Positions 10,746 through 22,897 of a stretch of DNA of 64,000 nt are shown in pieces; positions within the stretch are counted from its first letter, which is position 1; the number at the start of each line of letters is the position of its first letter. The DNA is from Isoetes taiwanensis (Eukaryota > Streptophyta > Lycopodiopsida > Isoetales > Isoetaceae). Both the position numbers and the translations under genes were made by a program. The stretch spans positions 434,267-498,266 of the forward strand of contig JAJEKV010000170.1 in assembly GCA_021234155.1 (NCBI GenBank). The letters run 5' to 3'. The notes under the pieces are model-generated. The model was not told the DNA's origin. It saw only the letters and a list, made by a program, of their open reading frames with translations, and did no database searches.

Positions 10746-11603
10746 GAATCCCAATACAGTTCAAATGTGGAACTTGGATTCGGACCAAAACCCACTTACG
10801 TCTAGTTCAGACAAAGAAGCTTTGAGAGAGGAGTTCATACGGGCAGAATTTCTTGCTTGCTTATTTGATTCTGAGTTTGTTAAATACAACAAAATCATGG
10901 CTGATCATAAGGGAGATAAGGGTTAGAAGAGACACTCATCTGGAGCTAAGGCCTTTAATGGCAACAAAAAATACAGTGGAGGTTCCAGCAGTCTACACAA
11001 TAATTTTCATGACAAAGATTCTGTTACTGAGCTATTAGTACCTGAAACACAACAAGAAGAAGAGTATTCTTCTGCTCAAGAAGAATTTCAGGTATTTCTT
11101 TTAATCCTTAAACTTAAATCCGGTAGATTACTAGAAACTGTCTGGAAAATTAGCTCCTTCTGAGTTAATCGAACATGGACCTGGGGTATTTTGTCATAAT
11201 ACTGGTCTATTTATTTTAGCTCTGGCTCTAACTGAATTTCAGATTGTATTCCTATGTATTATGACTGTGAGCATCATTCAATAATACTTTAAGTGCAAGT
11301 CTCTTTTTCTACCTTATCTTTCAAGCATGCAGGGCAAAAGGTTACAAGGGATGAATGGTGATAAACCGAGAAGTCCCATTGTACCTTTTGGCCCTTTATG
11401 CATTACCATTCTTATGCTAATATCATGTTGATTGGCTGTAGGTACCGAGCTTCTCCTGTCTTTGTCATTTTTTTGTTTCTGTTTTGCTTGAAGATAAAGG
11501 TTTTCTGAAGACTGGATTGGATTGCACACTTAGTATAATGAAAGAATCGATGGAGACATTAGCAAAAACTGTGGTCTTTCTTTCTCAAAGTCTTGTTTCT
11601 CAG
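10746..11603 (+). pseudogene. Unrecognised coding-like exons
   Basis: The stretch 10747-11091 reads as protein with a single in-frame stop (TAG 10924-10926) and is flanked by an AG (10744-10745) and GTATTT (11092). Readable pieces are MWNLDSDQNPLTSSSDKEAL, REEFIRAEFLACLFDSEFV and PETQQEEEYSSAQEEFQ; the residue mix (charged and Ser-rich, amphipathic) looks coding. A second candidate exon, 11494-11603, follows a pyrimidine-rich tract and ends before GTGATA: GFLKTGLDCTLSIMKESMET then LAKTVVFLSQSLVSQ. Phases of the two do not match directly, so an exon in between would be needed. I do not recognise the family and assign no function. It may be a broken host gene or chance. Confidence 0.3.
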
Positions 11604-13397
11604 GTGATAGCTATTACTTTTTCCTAAGAGAATGTATGGCTCAAAGCATAACTAGTAGTTATGCAATACTTTTGCTATATGCTGTATGCTCTCCTTTAAG
11701 GATGCAAGGGCCTTTTATTTGGTTATTATGTCTGATAGGCATTGGATATCTCAGAACTATTGATACCGACTTGCTGCTCTTGTATCTCTTGGCATGCAAT
11801 TGGAAACATCTATGATAGTTTTCGAAACATGGAATTTTGTGCTTTTAATACTATAGTAAGGAATTCTAAGCTTGTAACCTGTATCTAGCTTAAAAATGGG
11901 TTCGATTAAAATGTTTCATCCTGAGCACAAACGTGCATTGGGTTTAAATTGTTCACCTATGGCTTCCGCTCTTTTTTATTAATTACTATTACATTTCTCG
12001 CTTGCCAAAGGCTAATATCCAAAATACTACAATAAAGCTTGCATGAGCGTGTCTATCATGTGGTTTTATCTATATTTACTCCATGAACAATGTTTTGACT
12101 ACTGCAACACGTCTTCATCGCTATAATAATCAGTCTAGTATTCATCATAGCTAGTAATCCATGTGATATGAATGTATTCCTGCAAAATTTTGCAGTTTGA
12201 TTGGATGCTTTATCTAAATGTCAAATGCATATATTGGATCAGCCATATGGAATGCAGTCTTGTTTCTATAGTCTCCTATATTTAACAATTGAAATGAACA
12301 TTTGGATTCATAAATAGCTTTAACTTAAAATGACCATGCCACTTTTAAATAATGATGATTTTAGTCGAAAGTGGTTTCTTTTCACAGTTTAGTACTTATA
12401 ATAGTTTGCTGGCTTTATATAACTTTGTTCGAAGAAATTAAAAGGCCTCTAGTTTTCAATTCTTTTTGTCTTTTTGATCACATTACACACATGTAAACAT
12501 GATATACTTTTTTCTTAAGAAAAGGATTAATAAGGCTAATGGATTACATGCACCAAATTTGAATGCAAGTTCAAATTATTGGATTGATAAGGCAATAGAG
12601 GGATTGGAATCGATGTTTGGCCTAGGATTCTAGGCCAGGGCAGGCTTTTTGCCCTATCAAAGCGAATGGATTTCTAACAACTCCTCATTCTCCATCATTT
12701 CTAAATCTACCCAATTAGTACTCTCTATATGTACCACTAATCTTGATTCTGGAAGCTCCCCTTCCCTGGTGTCTTTGTTTGTCTCGAGTATACTATCGTC
12801 TTTCTAGTCACTCTTCTCAGCATCGTATGTGAACAATATTGACATTGATTGAGGCGACCTTTTATTGATGAAAATGGTTGTCTTTCTCCTTTTTCTGGCA
12901 ATATGTCTAGTCCTTTTTTTATGTTTAGGCAACATCAGCTGAACCCCTTGAAAATGTGAACCTCTTTATGGAGCTAACTTCAAGATGATGCCTCATTTGG
13001 TAGACTTAAATTGATGGGTGAATGCATATTGAAAAGATCCGCTTGTTTTTGGAGATGCACTTGTTTCTGCATTTTTTGGAGGGGAAACTTCACGGTTGTA
13101 GCCCTTTCCCTTGGCTGCAACTTCTCTTACTGCTTTGGTTGTGTTGTCAGTGGTATCAACATTTTACATGGACAGGTCACACACTTTTGGCCCCCTTGTT
13201 AAAGATGCCGGCAAAAGCTTTAGCGATGGGTGATTCAAAGGCTTCCCCTTCTATTCATAAAAATGCATTGGCCTTTTCTCATGGCTTCCCTCCTTTGGAA
13301 GCTTCTTTAAATCAGCCATCCTCTATTAGAGATCCTTCCACCACCATCAGGATGAAGGATGATGGTCGTATTGGACCCCGTAGCTCTTCTAATATAG
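11604..13397. other. Unassigned non-coding sequence
   Basis: AT-rich and without recognisable domains. A frame at 13205-13426 carries a Ser/Pro-rich segment that I could not place; it may be part of the LINE remnant that follows. Confidence 0.4.
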
Positions 13398-13742
13398 ATG
13401 CTACTCACTTACAGCCTTGGAGTTAAAACAATGGTGCCCTATGCTATTCTTTTACAAGAGACAGGTTTTTGGCCTCTTCAACATTCTGCCATGAAGCGCC
13501 ATCTCCACTATATCCGCAAGGTGCACCACATGGATGATGTTAGGTATCCTGTTCTTGCACTTGCCATGGCTGAATCTCCTCAGCGTTTGAAACGATGTTG
13601 GAAAGAGCATTGCACTACATGGTTTGCCCGTTGGGCTGTGCAACCAAAGCACTGCCTGATGCTTGTCAGTTCTGATCCTGAGCTATTGCAACAATATCTC
13701 AATGGTCGTTTTTCTCAAAAGATATGGGACGCAGTTACTTAA
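13398..13742 (+). pseudogene. LINE reverse transcriptase, C-terminal fragment
   Basis: The frame reads GVKTMVPYAILLQETGFWPL, HSAMKRHLHYIRKVHHMDD, RYP and, after an insert, WFARWAV. It aligns by eye with the C-terminal part of the RT at 43738-44643 (GVKLQTPYAMMLAEVGMLPL, YLVYVTRVKALPHE, RLPYKAM and WLQRWNI). Both are therefore from the same non-LTR lineage, although the identity is low. Nothing of the catalytic palm is present. A (TTCTA)n run follows at 13748-13768. Confidence 0.6.
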
Positions 13743-14095
13743 AAAATTTATTCTATTCTATTCTATTCATCTGGCATGGCAGACTTCTTACTTTATTGCG
13801 AGGATTCCATGCATCTCCTTCTTTGATTGGCTTAAGAAGGATTTTCTTGATTCCACAAGCCTTGCTCGTGTACACGCTGCTCTTTAGGTGTTATCCTTCA
13901 CTAGCAAAGAAGAGCTTAGTTCTATTATGGAGGTCCTTAAAGTTAAGCAATCAAACGTTGATTTGTAATTGCCGCAGATGATGTATTTTATTCTTCAGAT
14001 TGTACATCTTTTGACAGCATCATGGGTTCCTTTTATTAATATTGCCAGTATTTGTGCTATCTAGAATAAAACACCACAAAACATGTGATGCCGAA
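13743..14095. other. Unassigned sequence after LINE fragment
   Basis: A broken frame (for example DWLKKDFLDSTSLARVHAAL, then FTSKEELSSIMEVLKVKQS) looks partly coding, but I cannot assign it. It could be an unfamiliar LINE tail or part of the MULE protein that follows. Confidence 0.3.
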
Positions 14096-14262
14096 GTCAA
14101 TGAGGATGTCACATTACCGTCAGTTGCTCATCGTCAACCAGGGCGTCCAAAGAAGAGACGTATCCGTACTAAGAGTGGGGCCTCATAAAAGAGGTCATAA
14201 CGACGTAAAAATTGCCAAGATGTTGGATATAACGGTTGTAGTTGTCGTGCACCACTAGCATG
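14096..14262 (+). pseudogene. MULE (Mutator-like) transposase C-terminal fragment
   Basis: NEDVTLPSVAHRQPGRPKKR followed by RIRTKSGAS is the basic PPxxxRxPGRPKKxR linker of plant MuDR-type transposases. After a frame change, NCQDVGYNGCSCRAPLA corresponds to the zinc knuckle CxxCxxxGHNxxxC, with the His replaced by Tyr. Only the C-terminus survives and it is frameshifted, so it is inactive. No terminal inverted repeats were located. Confidence 0.6.
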
Positions 14263-15062
14263 AGACATCACAGGTAATATTTTCAAAAGGATTTTTGGTT
14301 TAAAATGTATGTTTTGGTAATCAACTGTCTTAAAAGGACATCCTATATAAAAGTTACTTATTAATGCGCCCATTTTTATGGAGGGCATTTTAATGAATTC
14401 TAGTACTGGAGACGCATTTTGGTAATTTTGTAAGAAATTGAATGGCATTTAGATAAATATTATATGACATAGTGATATTTGGTTGACCAGGGACATTTTG
14501 GGAAATTTTTGAAATATGAGGGCTATTTTAATAAAATACACAAATAGAGGCATTTAGGTAAGTTTCCCCTTTTTTTTCCATATCTTCATATAGGTGGCGA
14601 TCATATACCTCTAGAAGGGCCCTTTTTACCCCTTCAGGCCCTTTTTCCACGACACTGGTGCCTTATATTTATCAACATATTATTGGGCCACATAAGCATA
14701 TAAGACAACCTGTTTTCCACTGTAACTTATAAGACATGTCTCAAAAGCATTTCGCACAGGTTTGGAGTCTTATTTTCTTCTCCTTTGAGTAATTCATATC
14801 ATATGATAAGACTGGCTTTAAACCTTCCAAAGGGAGACTTGTTGAATATTTAAACTGCCATACTTCCTTAACTACATGCTAATTAATCAATAATACAGTC
14901 ACCACCAGTTCACAACATGCAGCCAAACATGCTTAGAGAGCTTGTATTTATTTGATAACTTAAGGAGTTCATTTAAAGACGAGAGCCATCCTAGAATCTG
15001 CAGCTTAAGATTTTGAAGGCGAATGTTTATAATTCATCCAGCCAAGTTTTCTTAGCACTTAA
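14263..15062. other. Unassigned non-coding sequence
   Basis: No genes. A short segment near 14690-14750 (ATAAGACA motifs, GTTTTCCACTGT) resembles the termini of the Tourist-like MITE at 36.8 kb and may be a relic of that family. Confidence 0.4.
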
Positions 15063-15070
15063 GAGCCCAT

Positions 15071-16080
15071 CAGTGCTCGAATTTGACGTCCGCCCTTAAT
15101 TTTCTAAGGACGGGCAAAATAATTTTACACCTTTCGCGTGAAAGGAAATTCTTAAATTCAAGCCTTTCAAATGCAATAAAAAAATTTAAGGTGACAGAAA
15201 CCAGTTTTTTCGTCAAAAACATAGATAAATACATAGACCAAGGCATATTTCCATTATAAGTTCATGAAATACATAATGAAGTTCTTACATATATACTACT
15301 AAAACAAAAATAGCAATTTAAAGTTTAAAACCAATCACAAAAACTTATTCAAGTAACATTCCTCTCCTTTGCTTCGCTTCATACTAGTCCTTGTAACATG
15401 CTTGTCAATCTATGCTTTCAAATGGTTCATTCCACAATGATACACACATTGTGGCGTCAATTGTTTCTAAGTTCATGCTCGATCTTATAGCACTCTTAAT
15501 AGCATTTCGACGAGAGAAACCTCATCAACTATCACATGTCCCATCAACTATTACACGTTCCATTTTCATCTCTGCAAATAGTTCAAAAACTGTCCCACCA
15601 ACTATCACACGTTCCATTTTCATCTCTACAAATAGTTCAAGCAATTTTTTCCACCATTCCTTAGTCTCGTTATCCCTTACAACATCATCCACATCATATG
15701 CAAGGATTGAAGAATTTCATGGTATTTAGTTGGTTTGTTAGTACTTGGTAATGCAAATGCAATGCATGGAATGAAATAATAAGAAATAAGAGATTTCTAA
15801 TATCAATGATTCGTTAGTATCTATAATGTATATGTTAAGTCCGGTTAAAATGTGGGATGTATAGAGATATAAAATTTATAAAGATACATAGCAAGAAAAA
15901 TGACGGGCATTTTCTCTGTTCCTAGCCTTTCAAATGACGAGTATACATTATAGTTGCCCTTCTCTATGACGGGCAATTGCCCAAGTGCTATTCTTCATTT
16001 GCCATGCAATTTTTTTTTCATCTGTTTTGACGGGCAAAAATCCCAAAAACGGGCGTGAAAGCCGTCAAATTCGAGCCCTG
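15071..16080. mobile_element. Non-autonomous hAT transposon, 1010 bp
   Basis: Terminal inverted repeats match at 17 of 18 positions: CAGTGCTCGAATTTGACG at the left and CAGGGCTCGAATTTGACG (reverse complement) at the right. An exact 8-bp duplication GAGCCCAT flanks the element at 15063-15070 and 16081-16088. CAGxG termini and 8-bp duplications define the hAT superfamily. The motif GACGGGCA or a near copy recurs near both ends (15108, 15901, 15968 and 16029), as expected for subterminal transposase-binding sites. A 54-bp direct repeat containing ACACGTTCCATTTTCATCTC lies inside at about 15550-15650. No transposase is encoded, so the element must have been moved in trans. Confidence 0.92.
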
Positions 16081-16088
16081 GAGCCCAT

Positions 16089-17526
16089 GCATGCAAGATA
16101 TATAGGACAAATACCATAAGCACTTGTTTATTAGAATAAAAAAAGCTTTACTTATAAGCACAAGAACTGTCAATATATGCCAAAGACAGATAAAGCACCA
16201 GTTCTGCGGTATTCTAAGCATTTCCAAACTGATATAAATCTAGCTTGTTACTGCAACAAAGAGCCTGCTAAACTAGAATTTAAATAAAAAATATAACATG
16301 TATTCAAAAATAAAACGAGTCTGATGGATAGCAAACCCTGTTATATGTGTAGCAATGTGTTCATCCCGAAAGCTTTCTTCCATAAATCATTGTTGAAGCA
16401 TAGTCTTCAGCTTGGAACTCCTCTAAACATTTATCCTCTAAACATTTATCGCTCAAGGTTTCAACCTAATGGGTCTTACTTACATCCCTCAATATATCTT
16501 TCTTTCTGTCGACTTGAGGGGCGTGCAATCAGAAACATTTTTCACCTCATAGATCATTGTAATATCCTTAAAATCTTCCACTTGTGTTAAATTGAAGTTC
16601 CGGATGGATTTTCTACTCTTTCTACTCAGTTCTAGACGTGTGCACTAGTTTTGTCTGAAAGAAATGGATCAAAGAGCAGTACGAGAATATGCTTACCATA
16701 GTTTAGGAACTGAAAATGATCATCAATTGTGAGTAAAATCCGCAGGTTTCTTCAGAAGATCCACTGCCCTGTGGTAGTTTGCACCAGGGTAGGGTTTGTA
16801 CAACCCTTCGTTTAATATTCGTTAAGTCCGACAATGAATGAGCTCTTTCCATTCTGCCGACCTTCTCTGCCCCTGCAACTAAGAAGAACACATTGGCAAA
16901 TCTCTGGGCGGCGACCTATGGCTGACTCATGGCAATCAAACAGAGCAATTTGTAGAGCATAACCTGGCTACCGCTTACCATCCACAGCCTCCACGGCTCT
17001 TCCTCATCCGAGAACAGGGCCCTCCTCCTCAAGTCCAAGAACAGGGCCCTCCTACCCTTTTTTTTTAATTTTTTGCCCTATTTTTTCCTCAAAAGCCCTA
17101 TTTTTTCCTCAGAAAGATACGTTTCAAAGAAAAGGATCAGAAAAGAATATCCCAAACGCATATTTGTAGGAGAGTTATATATGTTAGATGAGTGACTGTG
17201 GAAAAGCAATTGTTCTAAGACATGTCTCAACAATGACATGGCACCTCAAATGCTGTCTTATACTTAAGACAGCCATATTTTAATCCAACTGTGGAAAGAA
17301 GGCCTCAATTTTTTTTAAAAATGCTATTTTTTGCTCAAGAACCTAAGCGGTCACTTTTAGGGCAAAGCATCAATTAAGAATATTCTAAAAGCCTTGTATA
17401 TGTCTAGATATAAAAGGTTGTCACCACGAACACCTGAACCCAATCAAGTACAATGCTTACGATGACCTGTCACTTTATATATATTAAATAAAATAACCAC
17501 ATTTACATGAACATAATTCTGGCTCA
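16089..17526. other. Non-coding sequence beyond the 3' end of ALIX
   Basis: No gene recognised. GAACAGGGCCCTCCT occurs twice (about 17011 and 17039). The stretch at 17210-17310 (TAAGACATGTCTCAA, GTCTTATACTTAAGACAG, GGAAAGAAGGCCTCA) looks like a worn copy of the MITE family at 36.3-37.2 kb. The 3' UTR of ALIX falls in the right part. Confidence 0.4.
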
Positions 17527-20500
17527 TCATCTGTTAGATCCATAATAAGGTGGAGGGGGGTATGATTGTGCAGCATATTGGGGTGGAGGATTTTCTGAAG
17601 AGCGTTGGTTATTATAATATTGGCCTTGCCAACCAGGATATGGAGGTTGTGAATAAATGTGCTGAGCCATTTGCTGGGTTGGCCCAGGTGCGTAGTATGG
17701 TGGTGTTGGAAAGTTCTGAGACGGGTTATTATACCCACTAGGATATGGATTATGCTGTTGCTGTTGCTGTGACTGAATTGAATTTTGTGCCTGCAGTGCT
17801 GGATTTGGGGGATATGGGGTGCTAACAGTCTGATGTTGATAATGCGCTCCGACTGGTTGCGGTGGAGTGCTTTGAGGGGCGGCAGGATTCCTTTGAGGCA
17901 TGGGAGGGTAGGGACGCCCACTGCCACTATCCCCCGAGCCATAGGGACGCCCATTGCCACCATCCCCAGAGCCATAGTGACGCCCACTGCTGCTATCCAT
18001 AGAAGGATACGGGCGCCCACTGCCACTATCTCCAAGAGATAAGCCAGTAATCTGCTGTTGAATGTCTTCTATCATTTCTCGAGATTGAATATTCCGCGTC
18101 ATCACAAAGTCACTACATTGTTGCTTTAAATTGGTAATAGCATCCTGCAGGATCAAATGTGATAATGTCAGCAATCTACCCTTCATTGTGATAGCTATAA
18201 AGTTAAGACTACAAGAACCTGAAGCGTCACGTAAAACTTGAGCCCCTCATTAATATTTTCACGGATTTCACGGTACTTGGCAATTGCAGCATTAATCTGC
18301 TTCAACGCTTTCTCACGGGCAACTGATTTCATTAATGTCATTGAGATTTAACTTAATTAGAAAAACATAATAGACATTAGCTAGAAAGACAAAAGTTCAA
18401 TATCAACCTGTATAATCATCCAGGTTAAATGTTGATGCAAATGCATCATTGTTCACCTGTATCCATAATTAAAAATGTTAAATAATAAATTTAGGTTTTG
18501 CAAACCATCGTAGGTAGACTTTTAAGGGGGGCTGCATTAATCCACACTCTACACTATGTGATAGACGCTACAACATATATCAATTAAGCTATTTCAGAAG
18601 AAAAAAGAAAATGCTTAATGTTCAGTATGGCTAAAACTTCTGAAACTCTTTCCATCAAAGTTTGCCTACATAGTAGTTCTTTATAATGGAAAACCAGACT
18701 CGCTATATAGCTTTTCTGAAAGGAATTAAGGACATGTTCTGTATAAATTATCAGAAAAAAAAATGAAACAGAGTCATTAACGTGTACTTTTTTACAGAAG
18801 AATATGTGAAAACAAACAGTCCAATGGTCTTATTTTATTGCATACCTTGATTTGCTGCAATAGCACTTCCTGTGCTTCAACATTTCTTGCCACCTCAGCA
18901 CAAATAGGATCATATTTTGCAAGCTCGGACTTAAAGAGATCCTCATATGAACCGGATGTCGCCATCAACTTTGGTAGAATATTATCCTGGACAACAAGCA
19001 AAAGCGTAAAATAAAAAGGATGGAGTGTTTGCTCTAATGTCTTATTACTGCCCTCAAAGTTCCCATTAGCTGCTTGATGGTATATTAAGATCTTGATTCA
19101 AAAAACCAAGAAAAGGACTGTATATTTTCTGTACTGGCGACTTGAAAAAAAAAGTGGATTTGATCAGAACTTTGCTGTTCCTTCCAACATGCCTGACTAC
19201 TGTTGCATTGCAATCTTTAAGCCCCGAGATGACCTAAGCTAGGCTATTTTTACTACTGAGGCACATCAAAATTAGCATACTATGGGTAAAATCGTCACTC
19301 CCGAGTGTTTCTCTTTCTCCAAACTACCAGATCAAGTACAAAGTGCTAGGATATAACTAGCATTCTTGTGCTAAATACATGACTTGCTGATTCTTTAGCT
19401 TATCGATTGACCAACAAAACAGAAATACCTGACGCTTCATATCCTTAAGCATGTCTTCTAAACCAGCCCGCTGCATCCCAAGTCGATCCAACTCTGCCTA
19501 AGCATGAGATTAGCAACGATCCATCAAATAGAGGACTGTCAAGGTGGATTTAAACTTCAACTACAGAAACAAAAGCATTTGAAACATGCAACCCACCTCT
19601 TGCCAATCTATCCATGGGAAGATGCAATTTTGATGGTTTTGGCCTTGTAAATTTAGCATTTAAGGTTCAAGAGCCTTTCATAGCATAACGGAAGGACTTA
19701 TTCAGGTGTTTCTAAATGCATGCCCTGTTTGACAAGGAAAGCACTAGATTTTTTGCAACCTATGGCCCACTGAAAAAAAGTTACTGTAACTATGCACAAC
19801 AGTGGGATTGGTGTACCTAAGCCAGACTAGCCATTTACGTGATATGGTAGACTCAATAACGACTTGATTTGAATTATTATTGGTGGCATTTAACTAATGA
19901 AATATCATCATGGAATGCAGGGGTTGGTTTGACTGTTAGACTTGGCTAACAAGAACTCTCCAGGTTAACTGCTTTTTTCTAGGCCTGAAGAGGCCAATAC
20001 TGAACATATCATCTGACTTTGATTAATGTTCTTGATACATATACATAGAAATTCATCATGCATATTTTACTCACCAGCTTCTGCCGCAGTGCTCCAACTA
20101 TAGCGTCTTCATTACCATTCAATGACAAAATAGGCCTTCCAAGTGTTGGAAGTGCTGATTCTATCTGCATCAACAACATTCTTTAAACAATTTAGAAGAT
20201 GACAAATGAGAATAATACAATACCCACAAGGGGGTACTCACCGGCCTTGCATCTAGAATAGCCAAAAGGTTATAATTGTCTCTAATTGTGCGTTCAATGC
20301 GTGCATCACTTTCAACGGCCTGTTTTAAGTTTGCAGCAAATCCATTTGCTCTGTCATGCAAACTTTTTGTCAATGCATTTGACGGAGGTCTTGTCCACCG
20401 CGTACCGAACTGTACACGAATTTGTCCATCTTCCCTTGCTTCTTTCTCCAAAAGTTCTTCAGTCTGGACTAACAACTCCTCATTTACACGTCTCAAATCT

Positions 20501-21849
20501 CTAAGCTGTTTCATCTCTCCTTCAAGGCCAGATGGGCCACCATCCACTTGTACAGCTTCTACATCATCTTTGATATGATCAGGAAGACTTGCACAGCCTT
20601 CAAGAGCCAGTAGTGAATCTGGCAAGTTCATTTCTTTCAATTTCACTCGAGTAATTTCGCTCTCCCGTTGCAATTTTTCTGCTTGGATTCTAATAATGTC
20701 ATCGAGCATTTCAGTGTATTTTGACAATGCCTTGGCACTGCTGTCTGGTACAAGACCAATAAACATTTTCTCTTTGCTAGCATCCAAAACATCAGCAACT
20801 GATGCCGACTTTACTAAAGAAGCTGCAGGCAGAGGCTTCAATGAATCCACTGATGGAATTCTCATCAAATATACTCTATCATTTTCCTTGATAGCCCTGT
20901 CAAGATTTCGATTTACATTAGCTTCCAGCTTCAAAACAGCATCAAAAAGAGGTCCAACAACACTCTTTCCTGACTTTTTTGCTTCAAAAAGCATTGCACT
21001 AGCTGCCTTCAAACGAGCTATTTCCTCGGCAATATCTTCTTTTTCATGAAGCTCTAAAGAAACACGGTAGCATGCCTCTGCATTAAATTGGGCGGCTTTT
21101 AGCTGCACATGAGCAGTCCACGTGCGATCAAAGTGTTGGTTCAATGGAGGAAGCACAAGCGCAGCATGTGCTTCTTCATAATACATTCCAACCTGTTTTG
21201 CAACCTTGGCACATAATGCTGATGGCTTACTATCACTAACCACTTTCTCATAAAAGCACTCCTGTGCTTGTGCAAGCATTAACCGCTCAAGCATTCCTGC
21301 ACATTCAACTGAGATATCCAACGTCGAAGACCCACCAGATGCCTTCATTGAAACATTATCTCTGAGAAAAGCAAATGCTCCTGCTGCAGCCTGAAAGCCA
21401 TTGCATGCCTGCTTAAGACCATTTGCTGAAGACCTTTCTGCAGATAGGGCAATCTGGCTCTGCACAGCTCCCAAATTAAACGCTATTGCAGCCTTCTCAA
21501 AGTGTATATTTTGTTGGCTAGCCTTTTTCCCCGGCTTGAATGCATCATACCAAGTGAAAGAAACGGTGTTCACATGCTCTTTCTCATTCGAAATTGGGAA
21601 CCGCGACTCCATTACACAGAGAGCCCTAAAATACCGCTGCAGCAGATCTCGACGTACCTCATATGAATCTGCGGCCTTTTCTATTTCATTTCGCATCTGT
21701 TGTATAGATTGAAGGTCATCCTCGTTATCCTGTGCCTCCCTTTCGGAGTAATGGTGAGCTATATACTGTCTCAGAGGTTTATACAAATCAACAGCAGTAG
21801 CTTTCTTCCCTTGAATTGCAAGCATCACATTGATAGCTGTTGCCGCCAT
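17527..21849 (-). CDS. ALIX: ALIX/BRO1-domain ESCRT-associated protein
   Basis: Seven coding exons on the minus strand join without a stop: 21849-20242, 20164-20075, 19497-19429, 18986-18846, 18456-18408, 18322-18219 and 18144-17527; all introns are GT-AG. The product has 892 residues (Arabidopsis ALIX AT1G15130 has about 846). Residues 1 to about 390 form the BRO1 domain (VDLYKPLRQYIA, SQQNIHFEKAAIAFNLGA, VECAGMLERLMLAQAQECF, QVGMYYEEAHAAL, ENDRVYLMRIPS). The coiled V-domain spans about 410-710 (DDVEAVQVDGGPSGLEGEM, FGTRWTRPPSNALTK, NILPKLMATSGSYEDLF, LQ-DAITNLKQQCSDFVMTR), and the last exon encodes a Pro/Gln/Tyr-rich tail. The tail carries a short Gly/Ser repeat (DSGSGRPY-type, about residues 727-770). 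ALIX links ESCRT-III and ubiquitinated cargo in multivesicular-body sorting. The ATG at 21849 is chosen because the family begins just before the VDLYRPL block. Confidence 0.96.
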
Positions 21850-21852
21850 ATC

Positions 21853-21987
21853 CTAATTGCCAACTAGAAACCCTAATAGGATAGTAATTTTACGAGCTAA
21901 CAGGCATCGCTCATCAAGATCATATCTCTTAGATCTATTCGAACGACAAATTACAGATTGATCACTGAAAAAGAGAACGATAGATAC
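21853..21987 (-). other. Probable 5'-UTR intron of ALIX
   Basis: On the minus strand the donor CAG|GTATCT (21988/21987) and the acceptor TTGGCAATTAG (ending at 21853) bracket 135 bp, leaving only GAT before the ATG. Leader introns are common in plant genes and can raise expression. No transcript data support this; it is read from splice signals alone. Confidence 0.5.
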
Positions 21988-22897
21988 CTGTTAAGGGTCA
22001 ATTCTGAGATGACCTAAAAAAAACCAAGAAGAGCAGCAATCTCCGGCCACACCGCACAAGAAATGCTCCGTTTAGATAACAGATCGGAGATTAGGCTTTT
22101 GGGGAAGTAGCCTAGAAGACGAAGACTCTCCAGAGAACCTACTAAAGTACTTGCTTCGGCACACGTGTGTGGGGCGGCTTTAGATGACCCACCACACCCC
22201 ACACGCTTTGGTAAAGTCTACGATGGATGTCATGTTTCGTAGTGTACGCGGGATTTCCTATACACCAGATACATAAGGCCATTTTTCTAGGGTAGTCTTA
22301 CTTCTAAAAGTCACATATTTTATTTCCAATGCCGCACCATTGTCCTAAAAAAGTCAATTTTCATCATGTAAATGTTTATTTAGGTACGGTCAGCTTCTAT
22401 CGCACTTTCTAAGTAAGCACCTGCTTACACGTGTCGTGACATTGCCATGTGTCATATGCAAAATACGCACCTGCCCCTCAAATGGGCTTCTTAAGGTGCG
22501 TGGCTTCACCACATGTGTTTCGGGCTGACGCATGCGGCCATCCTCCGACGTTTGCGTGGGCTGCCCATGCATTATCCTCTTTCTCATTGCCGTGCAACTA
22601 ATTAATGCCAGGAATGCCTTGTAGTTCGCTTATGCATTAGCCCCGTTGCATTTGTCGTGCAGTAACCGGGTGTCCATAGTTGTGCAACAGATTTATACAC
22701 TCGTGGCTGCGTTAAGAACCCTGATCATGCCAATTCGAAAGTAGAATTCAATGCCCCTTGCTTGAATTCGCGCCTATTTTAGCACTCGATTACCGGAGCC
22801 CAATTCGAATACCCAGCTCCCGCTATGGCCCCCAACATGATAAAAGGCCGCTTCAGCTTCCATTTTTCAAGCTTCTCGATATCATGCTGTGAGAAGC
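21988..22897. other. ALIX upstream region and intergenic spacer
   Basis: This would contain the ALIX promoter and leader. No coding frame was recognised. The left end of the pogo-like element should lie near 22.2-22.9 kb, but I could not identify a terminal inverted repeat. Confidence 0.4.

Noticed and set aside
16703-16891. Minus-strand short frame (VVQTLPWCKLPQGS...) that looked protein-like
   Set aside because: Too short, no family recognised, and no splice context.
20276-21712. Plus-strand open frames inside the ALIX first exon
   Set aside because: They are antisense shadows of a well-conserved coding exon.
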